Below, one piece after another: positions 51,697 to 61,244 of a stretch of DNA of 64,000 bases; the stretch's first letter is position 1, and each line of letters begins with the position of its first letter. The stretch spans positions 51,886 to 115,885 of the forward strand of contig JBOHME010000001.1 in the NCBI GenBank assembly GCA_050729795.1. The letters run 5' to 3'. A program made the translations under genes and the position numbers. The stretch is from AP-15 sp050729795. GTDB lineage: Bacteria; Pseudomonadota; Alphaproteobacteria; ATCC43930; CGMCC-115725. The notes under the pieces were generated by a model. That model had not been told where the DNA came from and made no database searches. It saw nothing but the letters and a program-made list of their open reading frames with translations.

Positions 51697-52331
51697 GGCT
51701 TTCCCCCGTCCGGCGCAACCGCACCGCTGGCTTTTTCATCGCCCGGCAGAATCTTGTCCATCCCCTCCCAGGGCGACAGAAAATCGAAGCTGCGGAACTC
51801 CTGCTGCAGGCGAACCGGCTCATAGACGACGCGCTTTTGCTCTTCGTCGTAGCGCAGCTCGACATAGCCGGTCAGCGGAAAATCCTTGCGCAGCGGATGC
51901 CCGTCAAACCCGTAATCGGTCAGGATCCGGCGCAAATCGGGATTGTCGGCGAACAAAATCCCGTAGAGATCCCAGGCCTCGCGCTCCCACCAGCCGGCGC
52001 AGCTAAAGAGCGTAGTGGCCGACGGCACCGGCTCGTTCTCGTCGGTCACGACCTTGACGCGGATCCGCTGGTTGAGGCTCATGCTCAACAGGTTGTAGAC
52101 GACCTCGAAACGCATCGGGCGGTCGGGGAAATCGACCCCGCAAATGTCGCACAGCACGGTAAACCGGCATTCCACGTCATCGCGCAGAAACCGGAGCACC
52201 CGCGGCAGGGCAGCGCGCTCGACTTCGACGCACAATTCGCCGTGGCGGATCTGGCGCTCGCCGATCACATCCGGCAGAGCCGCTGCGAGATGCTCGGCGA
52301 GCCCGTTCAATCGGTCTTCCATCGGCGGCAT
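51693..52331 (-). CDS. nuoC: NADH-quinone oxidoreductase subunit C
   Basis: A protein of 212 residues, the 30-kDa subunit. The signature is WWEREAWDLYGILFADNPDL followed by RRILTDYGFDGHPLRKDFPL. It shares its first base with the last base of nuoB and overlaps nuoD. Confidence 0.97.
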   Translation of the reverse strand: MPPMEDRLNGLAEHLAAALPDVIGERQIRHGELCVEVERAALPRVLRFLRDDVECRFTVLCDICGVDFPDRPMRFEVVYNLLSMSLNQRIRVKVVTDENEPVPSATTLFSCAGWWEREAWDLYGILFADNPDLRRILTDYGFDGHPLRKDFPLTGYVELRYDEEQKRVVYEPVRLQQEFRSFDFLSPWEGMDKILPGDEKASGAVAPDGGKP

Positions 52332-52882
52332 CAGCGGGTGAAGTTGTTGCTACGCCTGATTTTCTTCTGCAGCAGCAGCACGCCGTAGAGCAATGCCTCC
52401 GCGGTTGGCGGGCAGCCCGGCACATAAACATCGACCGGGACGATCCGATCGCAGCCGCGCACCACCGAATAGGAGTAGTGGTAATAGCCGCCGCCATTGG
52501 CGCAGGAGCCCATCGAGATGACCCAGCGCGGCTCGGCCATCTGGTCGTACACCTTGCGCAACGCCGGCGCCATCTTGTTGCACAGCGTGCCGGCGACGAT
52601 CATCACATCCGACTGGCGCGGGCTCGCTCGAAAGACAACACCAAAGCGGTCGAGATCATAGCGGCTGGCACCGGTATGCATCATCTCGACGGCGCAGCAG
52701 GCGAGGCCAAAGGTCATCGGCCACAACGACCCGCTGCGCGCCCAGTTGAGCAGCGCATCGAGGCGGGCGGTGACAAACCCCTTGTTCTGAAGATCGTCGC
52801 TTGCCGCTCGCAGCAGCAGCTGCGACTGGCCCGAGGTGGCAACCGCGCCGGCGGGAACCGCACCTCGTGGTGCGTCGCTCAT
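52331..52882 (-). CDS. nuoB: NADH-quinone oxidoreductase subunit B
   Basis: A protein of 183 residues that holds the terminal cluster N2. Ligands are in TFGLACCAVEMMHTG, ISMGSCANGGGYYHYSYSVV and VYVPGCPPTAEALLYGVLLL. ATG 52882 overlaps the nuoA stop (ATGA); ATG 52888 is an in-frame alternative. Confidence 0.97.
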   Translation of the reverse strand: MSDAPRGAVPAGAVATSGQSQLLLRAASDDLQNKGFVTARLDALLNWARSGSLWPMTFGLACCAVEMMHTGASRYDLDRFGVVFRASPRQSDVMIVAGTLCNKMAPALRKVYDQMAEPRWVISMGSCANGGGYYHYSYSVVRGCDRIVPVDVYVPGCPPTAEALLYGVLLLQKKIRRSNNFTR

Positions 52883-53244
52883 TCCCATTCGAGCGCCCCC
52901 TTGCGCCACTCGTAGATGAACCCGACGGTCAGGACGCCGAGAAATACCAGCATCGACCAGAAGCCGAACAGCCCCACATCGCCGAGCGCCACCGCCCACG
53001 GAAAGAGGAAAGCCACTTCGAGATCAAAGATGATGAACAAGATGGCTACGAGGTAGTAGCGGACGTCGAAGCGGATCCGGGCGTCCTCGAACGGCTCGAA
53101 GCCGCACTCGTAGGGTGACAGCTTTTCGCTGTCCGGCCGCTGTCGCGCAACCACGAACGAGCCGGCCACCATCGCGACCGCGATCGCGCCGGCGATGATC
53201 AGGAAGATCAGGATCGGAAAATATTCGCGCAGCAGGCGTTCCAT
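52879..53244 (-). CDS. nuoA: NADH-quinone oxidoreductase subunit A
   Basis: A protein of 121 residues with three helices and the conserved loop LSPYECGFEPFEDARIRFDV, then YYLVAILFIIFDLEVAFLFP. It is the first gene of the complete 14-gene nuo operon. tRNA-Asp lies 145 bases upstream on the same strand; I could not pick out the nuo promoter between them. Confidence 0.97.
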   Translation of the reverse strand: MERLLREYFPILIFLIIAGAIAVAMVAGSFVVARQRPDSEKLSPYECGFEPFEDARIRFDVRYYLVAILFIIFDLEVAFLFPWAVALGDVGLFGFWSMLVFLGVLTVGFIYEWRKGALEWE

Positions 53245-53389
53245 CGTCCAGCTCCGGTCGGCGCCAACCGCTTCCTCATTCGCGAAGACGGGTCGGCCGA
53301 CGCCCTTCTCCACGCGGTAGCGGCCGATCCTCCTTCGGGGAAACCGGGGCGGGGTCGCTGTGACCGCTGCCGGCACGGCCCGCGGTCGA

Positions 53390-53466
<77 letters not shown>

Positions 53467-53836
53467 TCGGCCCTCGACCGGGCGGATATCCCATACCGTT
53501 GGGGCGGTCACCCTTAGCCCTCCCCTGTGAGGGTGTCAAGCCGCCCCGGTTCTGATCGGCGAGCAGGCTGGCTGCCGCGTCAGGCCCCTGCGAGACCGCA
53601 AGACAAATCTTCTTAAGAGACGGTCGGCGGGGCCGCATCCTGCAATCGGGTGCGGGAGCACACCAGCCCGCGCGCCGATCAACGACTCGCACATCGGCCA
53701 CCCGACCGGTCGGGATGTCTCGATGGACCGGCGGGCGCTCCGACCTATGATGCTGAAATGGCCAAGTAGGGCACGGAAGCTGCCTCTCCGGCTCGACATG
53801 GTGCGGAGCCGGGCGGGATCGATCGGGTGCCGCATC
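53467..53836. other. Gene-free stretch between tRNA-Val and tRNA-Asp
   Basis: These 370 bases hold no gene I can support. A small hairpin CCCTC-N6-GAGGG at 53518-53533 may help end or process the tRNA-Val transcript. Confidence 0.5.
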
Positions 53837-53912
53837 TGGTGGGCGATGAGGGATTCGAACCCCCGACCCCCTCGGTGTAAACGAGATGCTCTACCAGCTG
53901 AGCTAATCGCCC
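53837..53912 (-). tRNA. tRNA-Val (UAC)
   Basis: The 76 bases form a complete cloverleaf with encoded CCA. The acceptor GGGCGAU pairs with AUCGCCC, the D arm is GCUCAGCUGGUAGAGC, the anticodon loop is UUUACAC (anticodon UAC) and the T arm is GGGGGUUCGAAUCCCUC. Confidence 0.97.
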
Positions 53913-54028
53913 ATCGCGCGCCAGCGTCTCGCGGCCGCGCTTCCCCGCAGCAGCTTCGGGCCGGGTGCTACCGCGAGCCGGAGCCTGGCGAACCCTTTTC
54001 CGAGTCGCGAGCGGGCGGCGGTCCGCGC

Positions 54029-54301
54029 TCAGTTGAGCGAGTCGCGCAGCCCCTTCCCAGCTTTGAATTTCGGCTGCTTTGACGCGGCGATCTTGATCTT
54101 CTCCCCGGTACGCGGGTTGCGTCCTTCGGATGCCGCACGAGCTGCTACCGAGAATGTACCAAAGCCGACGAGCCGCACCTCGTCTCCACCTTTGAGCGCG
54201 GCGGTGATCGCGTCAAATACCGCGTCGACAGCCCGGCTCGCCTCCGCCTTCTTCAATTCCGATTTGCTGGCGACGGCATCGACGAGTTCATTCCTGTTCA
54301 C
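54029..54301 (-). CDS. hup: DNA-binding protein HU
   Basis: A protein of 90 residues. It has the HU helices (NRNELVDAVASKSELKKAEA), GDEVRLVGFGTFSVAARAAS and the arm EGRNPRTGEKIKIAASKQPK with the intercalating proline. HU compacts DNA. It follows lon on the same strand but has its own strong promoter at 54356-54384. Confidence 0.97.
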   Translation of the reverse strand: MNRNELVDAVASKSELKKAEASRAVDAVFDAITAALKGGDEVRLVGFGTFSVAARAASEGRNPRTGEKIKIAASKQPKFKAGKGLRDSLN

Positions 54302-54355
54302 GGACAGCCCCCCTGACGAGAGTGCGAGATCGTTGGCTGGACCCCTTCGCGGAAA

Positions 54356-54384
54356 ACTTTAGAGCGCAAGAACCCCGCGGTCAA
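54356..54384 (-). promoter_or_regulatory. Sigma-70-type promoter of hup
   Basis: TTGACC (54379-54384) and TAAAGT (54356-54361) on the minus strand are separated by exactly 17 bases, 55 bases ahead of the hup start. Confidence 0.7.
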
Positions 54385-54487
54385 TCGCCCGTGCGGACCG
54401 GCATCGAGACGTTTGGTAAATATTACAATACGTTCTCGACGCAGCGGCCGCTCCGTCTCGGGCCCAGCCACAATAGCGCAAGCTCAC

Positions 54488-56893
54488 CTAGTGCGTCATC
54501 AACCCCGAACGCTTTTCGCCGACGGAGGGAATGACCGGCGCCGGCTCACCGTCATCGGCCCAGTCCACCGGTGTCAGTGGCCCGGCCAAGGCTTGCGAAA
54601 GCAGCTCGTCCACGGTGCGGATCGGGACGATCTTGAGGCCGCGCTTGACGTTGTCCGGGATCTCGGCGAGATCCTTTTCGTTGTCCTGCGGGATCAGCAC
54701 GGTCTTCAACCCACCACGCAGCGCCGCCAGCAGCTTCTCCTTGACGCCGCCGATCGGCAGCACCCGTCCGCGCAGCGTGATCTCGCCGGTCATCGCGATG
54801 CTGCTCTTGACCGGAATCCCGGTCAGCACCGAGACGATCGAGGTCACCATCGCCACCCCGGCGGACGGGCCATCCTTGGGCGTCGCCCCTTCCGGCACGT
54901 GCACGTGGATGTCGCGCTTGTCGAACATGGTCGGGCGGATGCCAAAGGCATGGCTGCGCGACTTGACGTAGCTCTCCGCCGCCTGGACCGATTCCTTCAT
55001 CACGTCGCCGAGCTTGCCGGTCGCGGTGACACGCCCCTTGCCGGGCAAGGTCACCGCCTCGATCGTCAGCAATTCGCCGCCGACCTCGGTCCAGGCGAGC
55101 CCGGTCGTGACTCCGACCAGATCCTCGGTCTCGGCCTCGCCAAAGCGGAATCGCCTGACCCCGGCATATTTTTCGAGATTGCGGCGGGTCACCGCCACTT
55201 TCTCGGTCTTCTTCATCAGAATGTCCTTGATCGCCTTGCGGGTCAGGTTGGCAATCTCGCGCTCGAGATTGCGGACCCCGGCTTCGCGCGTGTAGTGGCG
55301 GATCAGGTCGCGAATCGAGTCTTCGCTGATGCTCCACTCGCTCTTGCGGATGCCGTGCGCGGTCATCTGCTTGGGGATCAGATGGCGGCGCGCGATCTCG
55401 ACCTTTTCGTCTTCGGTGTAGCCGGGGATCCGGATGATTTCCATGCGGTCGAGCAGCGGCTGCGGGATGCGCAGCGTGTTTGCGGTCGTCACGAACATCA
55501 CATCCGACAGGTCGTAATCGACCTCGAGATAATGGTCGTTGAAGGCACCATTCTGCTCGGGATCGAGCACTTCGAGCAGGGCCGAGGATGGATCACCGCG
55601 CCAGTCGGCACCAAGCTTGTCAACCTCGTCGAGCAGGAACAGCGGGTTTGACGATTTGGCCTTTTTCATCCCCTGCAGCACCTTGCCCGGCATCGAGCCG
55701 ATATAGGTGCGCCGATGGCCGCGAATCTCCGCTTCGTCCCGCACACCGCCCAGGGACATGCGCACAAAGTTGCGCCCGGTAGCCCGTGCCACCGATTTGC
55801 CGAGTGAGGTCTTGCCGACCCCGGGGGCGCCGACCAGGCACAGAATCGGCCCCTTCATCTTCTTGATACGCTGCTGCACCGCAAGATATTCGAGGATCCG
55901 CTCCTTGACCTTTTCGAGCCCGAAATGGTCGGCGTTCAGCACCTTTTCCGCCGCCTTGACGTCACGCTTGATCTTGGTGCGGTTGTGCCACGGCACCGAT
56001 AGGAGCCAGTCGAGGTAGTTGCGCACCACCGTCGCCTCAGCCGACATCGGGCTCATGCTCTTGAGCTTTTTGAGCTCGGCCGTCGCCTTGTCGCGGGCTT
56101 CCTTGGAGAAGGCGGTCTTGTTGATGCGCTCTTCGAGCTCGGCCATCTCGTCGCGGCCGTCCTCGCCCTCGCCGAGCTCCTTCTGGATCGCCTTCATCTG
56201 CTCGTTGAGGTAGTATTCGCGCTGGGTCTTCTCCATCTGGCGTTTGACCCTGCTGCGGATCCGCTTCTCGACCTGCAGCACACCGATCTCGCCTTCCATG
56301 TAGCCGAAGACCTTTTCCAGCCGCTCGGACACCGCTTCGGTTTCGAGGAGCTCCTGCTTTTCGGGGATCTTCAGATTGAGATGCGAGGCCACCGTGTCGG
56401 CGAGCTTGGCCGGATCATCGATCTGGTTGATCGACACCAGCACCTCAGGCGGGATCTTCTTGTTCAGCTTGATATATTGCTCGAACTGGGCGACCACGGT
56501 CCGCCCCAGCGCCGCCATTTCCTGCGGCTCTCCGGTCTTCTCGGCGACCGGATCGGCGGCGGCCTGAAAAAACGCCTCGTTGTCGGCGAAGCGGATGATG
56601 CGGGCCCGCTGGCCGCCCTCGACCAGCACCTTGACCGTGCCGTCCGGCAGCTTCAACAGCTGCAGCACGGTGCCGATCGTGCCGACCGAATAGATGTCGG
56701 CGGCGAGGGGGTCGTCCTGCGCCGCGTTCTTCTGGGTGACGAGCAAGATCTGCTTGTCATCCTTCATCACATCCTCGAGAGCCCGGACCGACTTCTCGCG
56801 CCCGACAAACAGCGGCACGATCATGTGCGGAAACACGACGATGTCGCGCAGGGGCAGGATCGGATAGAGCGTACCGCGTGCGTGTTCTAGCAT
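54488..56893 (-). CDS. lon: ATP-dependent protease Lon
   Basis: A protein of 801 residues. It has the LON substrate-binding N-domain (LYPILPLRDIVVFPHMIVPL), the AAA+ module with Walker A GAPGVGKTSLGKS, and the protease domain with Ser677 (KDGPSAGVAM) and Lys718 (GGVKEKLLAALRG). Lon removes damaged and regulatory proteins in the cytoplasm. It lies downstream of clpX; a heat-shock-like promoter precedes it. Confidence 0.98.
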   Translation of the reverse strand: MLEHARGTLYPILPLRDIVVFPHMIVPLFVGREKSVRALEDVMKDDKQILLVTQKNAAQDDPLAADIYSVGTIGTVLQLLKLPDGTVKVLVEGGQRARIIRFADNEAFFQAAADPVAEKTGEPQEMAALGRTVVAQFEQYIKLNKKIPPEVLVSINQIDDPAKLADTVASHLNLKIPEKQELLETEAVSERLEKVFGYMEGEIGVLQVEKRIRSRVKRQMEKTQREYYLNEQMKAIQKELGEGEDGRDEMAELEERINKTAFSKEARDKATAELKKLKSMSPMSAEATVVRNYLDWLLSVPWHNRTKIKRDVKAAEKVLNADHFGLEKVKERILEYLAVQQRIKKMKGPILCLVGAPGVGKTSLGKSVARATGRNFVRMSLGGVRDEAEIRGHRRTYIGSMPGKVLQGMKKAKSSNPLFLLDEVDKLGADWRGDPSSALLEVLDPEQNGAFNDHYLEVDYDLSDVMFVTTANTLRIPQPLLDRMEIIRIPGYTEDEKVEIARRHLIPKQMTAHGIRKSEWSISEDSIRDLIRHYTREAGVRNLEREIANLTRKAIKDILMKKTEKVAVTRRNLEKYAGVRRFRFGEAETEDLVGVTTGLAWTEVGGELLTIEAVTLPGKGRVTATGKLGDVMKESVQAAESYVKSRSHAFGIRPTMFDKRDIHVHVPEGATPKDGPSAGVAMVTSIVSVLTGIPVKSSIAMTGEITLRGRVLPIGGVKEKLLAALRGGLKTVLIPQDNEKDLAEIPDNVKRGLKIVPIRTVDELLSQALAGPLTPVDWADDGEPAPVIPSVGEKRSGLMTH

Positions 56894-56913
56894 GAGCCCT
56901 CTTTTTTTCTCGG

Positions 56914-56932
56914 GGCCGTCCCGGGATCGGCC
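56914..56932 (-). promoter_or_regulatory. Hairpin in the lon leader
   Basis: GGCCG (56914-56918) pairs with CGGCC (56928-56932) about 20 bases before the lon start; the loop TCCCGGGAT is itself partly self-complementary. It is followed on the minus strand by an A-rich run. It may shape lon translation; this is tentative. Confidence 0.3.
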
Positions 56933-56960
56933 GGGAGGCCGGTAACAGGCATGTCGTCTC

Positions 56961-56990
56961 TAGGTTGGCCCGGTTTTGCCGCCAGTCAAG
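56961..56990 (-). promoter_or_regulatory. Candidate heat-shock (RpoH-like) promoter of lon
   Basis: On the minus strand CTTGACT (56984-56990) is followed after 17 bases by AACCTA (56961-56966), resembling the alphaproteobacterial RpoH pattern CTTG-N17/18-CYTAT. It lies in the short clpX-lon gap, where a lon promoter is expected. Confidence 0.4.
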
Positions 56991-57026
56991 TGAGCTGGGG
57001 CCGTGGCCGCCGCCGCCCCGCCCGCC

Positions 57027-58298
<1,272 letters not shown>

Positions 58299-58462
58299 TC
58301 CGTCTTCGGCCCAACGCTTCTAAGGCGCCCCGAGTTCAATTGCCTGGGGTTCGCCCAGCGGTAGCGTCGGCCAGCCGACCCCGCCGCAGCCAGTCGAGTA
58401 TATGTGCTGGCTGCGGATCAACAACTGCTTAATCATGTTGCGATGGCTGAGAGGCAGCCGCC

Positions 58463-59098
58463 TCAGCGGGAGAGATCCTCAAAGCCGCCCGGCCGGGCCT
58501 CGACCACCTCGTCCAGCAGCCCGAAATCCCGTGCTTCGAACGGCGACAGAAACTTGTCGCGCTCGACCGCGGCCGAGATGACTTCCAGCGGCTGGGCGGT
58601 ATGGCGCACGTAGATTTCGTTGAGCCGCGCGCGCATCGCCAGAATCTCGCGCGCCTGGATCTCGATGTCGGTGGCCTGGCCCTGGGCCCCGCCCGAGGGC
58701 TGGTGGATCATGATCCGGGAATTCGGCAGCGAAAACCGCTTGCCATGCGCGCCGGCGCACAGCAGCAGCGAGCCCATCGAGGCCGCCTGGCCGATGCACA
58801 CGGTCGACACCGGCGAGCGGATATACTGCATCGTGTCGTAGATCGCGAGCCCCGAGGTCACCACTCCGCCCGGCGAGTTGATGTAAAAAGCAATATCCTT
58901 GGTCGGGTTTTCCGACTCGAGAAACAGCAGCTGCGCGCAGATCAAGCTGGCAACGGCATCGTGAACCGGTCCCACCAGAAAGATGATGCGCTCCTTCAGC
59001 AGTCGCGAATAGATGTCGTAGGCCCGCTCGCCGCGATTGGTCTGTTCGACGACCATCGGCACCAGATTATTCATATACTGCTCGAAATACTCCGACAT
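58463..59098 (-). CDS. clpP: ATP-dependent Clp protease proteolytic subunit ClpP
   Basis: A protein of 211 residues with the catalytic triad Ser107 (GQAASMGS), His132 (MIHQPSGG) and Asp181 (ERDKFLSPFEA). GAGGAGAAGG lies ahead of ATG 59098; the longer frame upstream is not conserved. It partners ClpX encoded downstream. Confidence 0.98.
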   Translation of the reverse strand: MSEYFEQYMNNLVPMVVEQTNRGERAYDIYSRLLKERIIFLVGPVHDAVASLICAQLLFLESENPTKDIAFYINSPGGVVTSGLAIYDTMQYIRSPVSTVCIGQAASMGSLLLCAGAHGKRFSLPNSRIMIHQPSGGAQGQATDIEIQAREILAMRARLNEIYVRHTAQPLEVISAAVERDKFLSPFEARDFGLLDEVVEARPGGFEDLSR

Positions 59099-59180
59099 TT
59101 GCCTTCTCCTCGGCTGTGCCAACCGGCGCACGGGTTCGTTCGGCTGATACCCCGCTCCCTTGTTCTCTTCCCCCGCCGCG

Positions 59181-60809
59181 TCAGGCTGGCGCCCCCATCT
59201 CGCCGCCGGACGCATTGTCTGCATCGGCGTCGGGCAAGGCCAGCAGCTCCTGCGGGGTCACCCGCCGCTCTTCGACCTTGGCCAGCTCGACGATGAAATC
59301 GACGACCTTGTCCTCGAAGATCGGCGCCCGCAGGTTGGCGACCGCTTCCGGGTTCTGGCGATAGAAGTCCAGCGCCTGGCGCTCGTAACCGGGATGCCGG
59401 CGAACCTCGCGGGTGATCGCCTGATTGATCTCCTCCTGGCTAACCGTGATGTTGTTGGTGCGCCCGACTTCGGCCAGCAGCAGCCCGAGACGCACGCGGC
59501 GCTCGGCGATCATGCGGTATTCAGCCTTGGCGCCCTCCTCGGCATCGTCGCCCGGATCGGCGGCGCCGGCATCGCCGGCCTGTGCCGCTGCACCGGGTTC
59601 GGCCCCGTCGGCAGCACCGGCTTCGGCAGCAGCCATAGCAGCGCCCCCTTCGGCAGCTGTCGCGGGATCGGGTCGCGCCGTCTGCGCAGAGCTTTGCGCC
59701 GTCTGCGCAGAGCTCACCGCGACCGGCTCGCTCAACACCGCATCGCCCGGCACCGCATCGCCCGTCGCCGCATCGCCTGGCAGTGCATCGGCCGGCACCG
59801 CGTCGCCCGTTGCCGACTGGTCACCCTCGCCCGCCTCCGCCTGGCGCGTCTGCTCGGCCTGATGCTGTGCCCAAATGTTTTCGAATTCGAGCTCCACCAT
59901 GCCGGTCGGCACCGGAAAATCGTAGCGTTCAGCGAGCTTGTCGAGCAAGGCCCGCTTGAGCCGCAGCCGCGCGGCCGCGGCATAGTCGCGCTCCATCTGC
60001 TGCTGCACCTCGGCGCGCAGCTCGGCCAGGGTTTCGAGCCCGACCGCCTTGCCGAGCTCGTCATCGATCGCCACCGGCAGCCGCTCGCGCACCTCCTTCA
60101 CATCAACCTCGAACACCGCGTCCTTGCCGGCCAGAGTCGGGACGGGGTAATCCTGCGGAAACGTAATCGGGACGGTCCGGTGCTCGCCGGCGGCGGTGCC
60201 CACAAGCTGATCGTCGAAGCCCGGGATAAAGCCGCTCGCGCCGAGCATGATCTGGCGATCCTTGCCGCCGGCGCCGGGGATCTCCTCGCCGTCGATCCGG
60301 CCGTCGAGATCGGCGACGACGATATCCCCATTGGCGGCTGCCCGCTCCACCGGCTCCGATTTGCGCTGCTGCTCTGCAATCCGCGCAATCGCCGCATCGA
60401 CGCTGTCTCCCGGCACCTCGACCACCAGCCGCTCGATGCCGAGATTGCTGAAGGTGGGCTCGGGGATGTCGGGCAGGATTTCAACCTGCATGTTGTATTC
60501 GAGATCGGCGCCCTCGGCGAACGAGACGATATCGACCTTGGGCGGCAGAGCCGGGCGCAGATTGTGCTCACGGATCGTGTCGGCCGAGCTGCCCTGGACC
60601 GTGCTTTCCAACACCTCACCCAGGACCGAAGGGCCGTAGCGCCGGCGCAGGATCTGCATCGGGACCTTGCCGGGGCGGAACCCCGGCAGACGCAAGGTGC
60701 GGCCGAGCTCGTCGAGCCGGGTTACGACCTTGCCTTCGAGCTCATCGGCCGGAACGATGATCCGGTATTCACGCTTGAGCCCGTCGGCGCTCGTTTCGGT
60801 CACCTGCAT
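59181..60809 (-). CDS. tig: Trigger factor with a large low-complexity insert
   Basis: A ribosome-associated chaperone of 542 residues; most homologues are about 430-460. The ribosome-binding domain (LDELGRTLRLPGFRPGKVPM), the PPIase domain (about residues 150-250: ASGFIPGFDDQLVGTAAGEH) and the C-terminal domain are present. Between FENIWAQHQAEQ (about residue 310) and KAEYRMIAERRVRLGLLLAE (from 428) lies an Ala/Asp/Gly/Pro-rich insert of about 100 residues, partly made of pentapeptides such as GDAVP. The frame is intact. It lies upstream of clpP, as usual. ATG 60809 matches the family start. Confidence 0.95.
   Translation of the reverse strand: MQVTETSADGLKREYRIIVPADELEGKVVTRLDELGRTLRLPGFRPGKVPMQILRRRYGPSVLGEVLESTVQGSSADTIREHNLRPALPPKVDIVSFAEGADLEYNMQVEILPDIPEPTFSNLGIERLVVEVPGDSVDAAIARIAEQQRKSEPVERAAANGDIVVADLDGRIDGEEIPGAGGKDRQIMLGASGFIPGFDDQLVGTAAGEHRTVPITFPQDYPVPTLAGKDAVFEVDVKEVRERLPVAIDDELGKAVGLETLAELRAEVQQQMERDYAAAARLRLKRALLDKLAERYDFPVPTGMVELEFENIWAQHQAEQTRQAEAGEGDQSATGDAVPADALPGDAATGDAVPGDAVLSEPVAVSSAQTAQSSAQTARPDPATAAEGGAAMAAAEAGAADGAEPGAAAQAGDAGAADPGDDAEEGAKAEYRMIAERRVRLGLLLAEVGRTNNITVSQEEINQAITREVRRHPGYERQALDFYRQNPEAVANLRAPIFEDKVVDFIVELAKVEERRVTPQELLALPDADADNASGGEMGAPA
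59677..59718. repeat. 21-base tandem duplication in tig
   Basis: GCCGTCTGCGCAGAGCTTTG C-type units lie at 59677-59697 and 59698-59718 and encode duplicated SSAQTA-like residues of the trigger factor insert. Confidence 0.85.
59736..59810. repeat. 15-base minisatellite inside tig, five copies
   Basis: Five units of CACCGCATCGCCCGG type encode residues 334-358 of trigger factor as pentapeptides (GDAVP, ADALP, GDAAT, GDAVP, GDAVL). Confidence 0.92.
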
Positions 60810-60899
60810 TGCGCGCAGCCCCCGCGCCCGGGCGACCACCCGATCGACATCAAACCCCTCATCACCAATAGCCTCTCGTCAATGATCCCGGCGCGCCCA

Positions 60900-60984
60900 T
60901 GGTGCGGGCGGGGGGATTTGAACCCCCACGATTTGCATCGCTGGAACCTAAATCCAGTGCGTCTGCCAGTTCCGCCACGCCCGC
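60900..60984 (-). tRNA. tRNA-Leu (UAG)
   Basis: The 85 bases form a class II tRNA with encoded CCA. The acceptor GCGGGCG pairs with CGCCCGC, the anticodon stem CUGGA/UCCAG encloses UUUAGGU (anticodon UAG), a variable arm CGAUGCAAAUCG follows, and the T loop is GUUCAAAUC. It lies 90 bases upstream of tig. Confidence 0.97.
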
Positions 60985-61132
60985 CCCAGCATGCCGCCGC
61001 AGCACCCCGCCGGAGCGGCCCGGCCGGTAGCGGTCTTAGCACAGACATCGCCTCTTACCTAGCGGCAGAGCCATCCGCTGGCCTAGCGGCAGAGCCATCA
61101 GCTGGTTCGCCGCCCGACCGCGATCAAGACCG

Positions 61133-61216
61133 GTCCGCGCGCCTGGGTCCGCGCGCCTGGGTCCGCGCGCCTGGGTCCGCGCGCCTGGGTCCGCGCGCCT
61201 GGGTCCGCGCGCCTGG
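61133..61216. repeat. 14-base minisatellite downstream of the malonyl-CoA decarboxylase gene
   Basis: Five perfect copies of GCCTGGGTCCGCGC (61141-61210) with partial copies at both ends lie between tRNA-Leu and the decarboxylase gene. A 24-base repeat containing CCTAGCGGCAGAGCCATC lies just before, around 61057-61104. No gene is seen in 60985-61244. Confidence 0.95.
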
Positions 61217-61244
61217 GGTCCGGCTCACAGGGGCCGGCCGCGAC

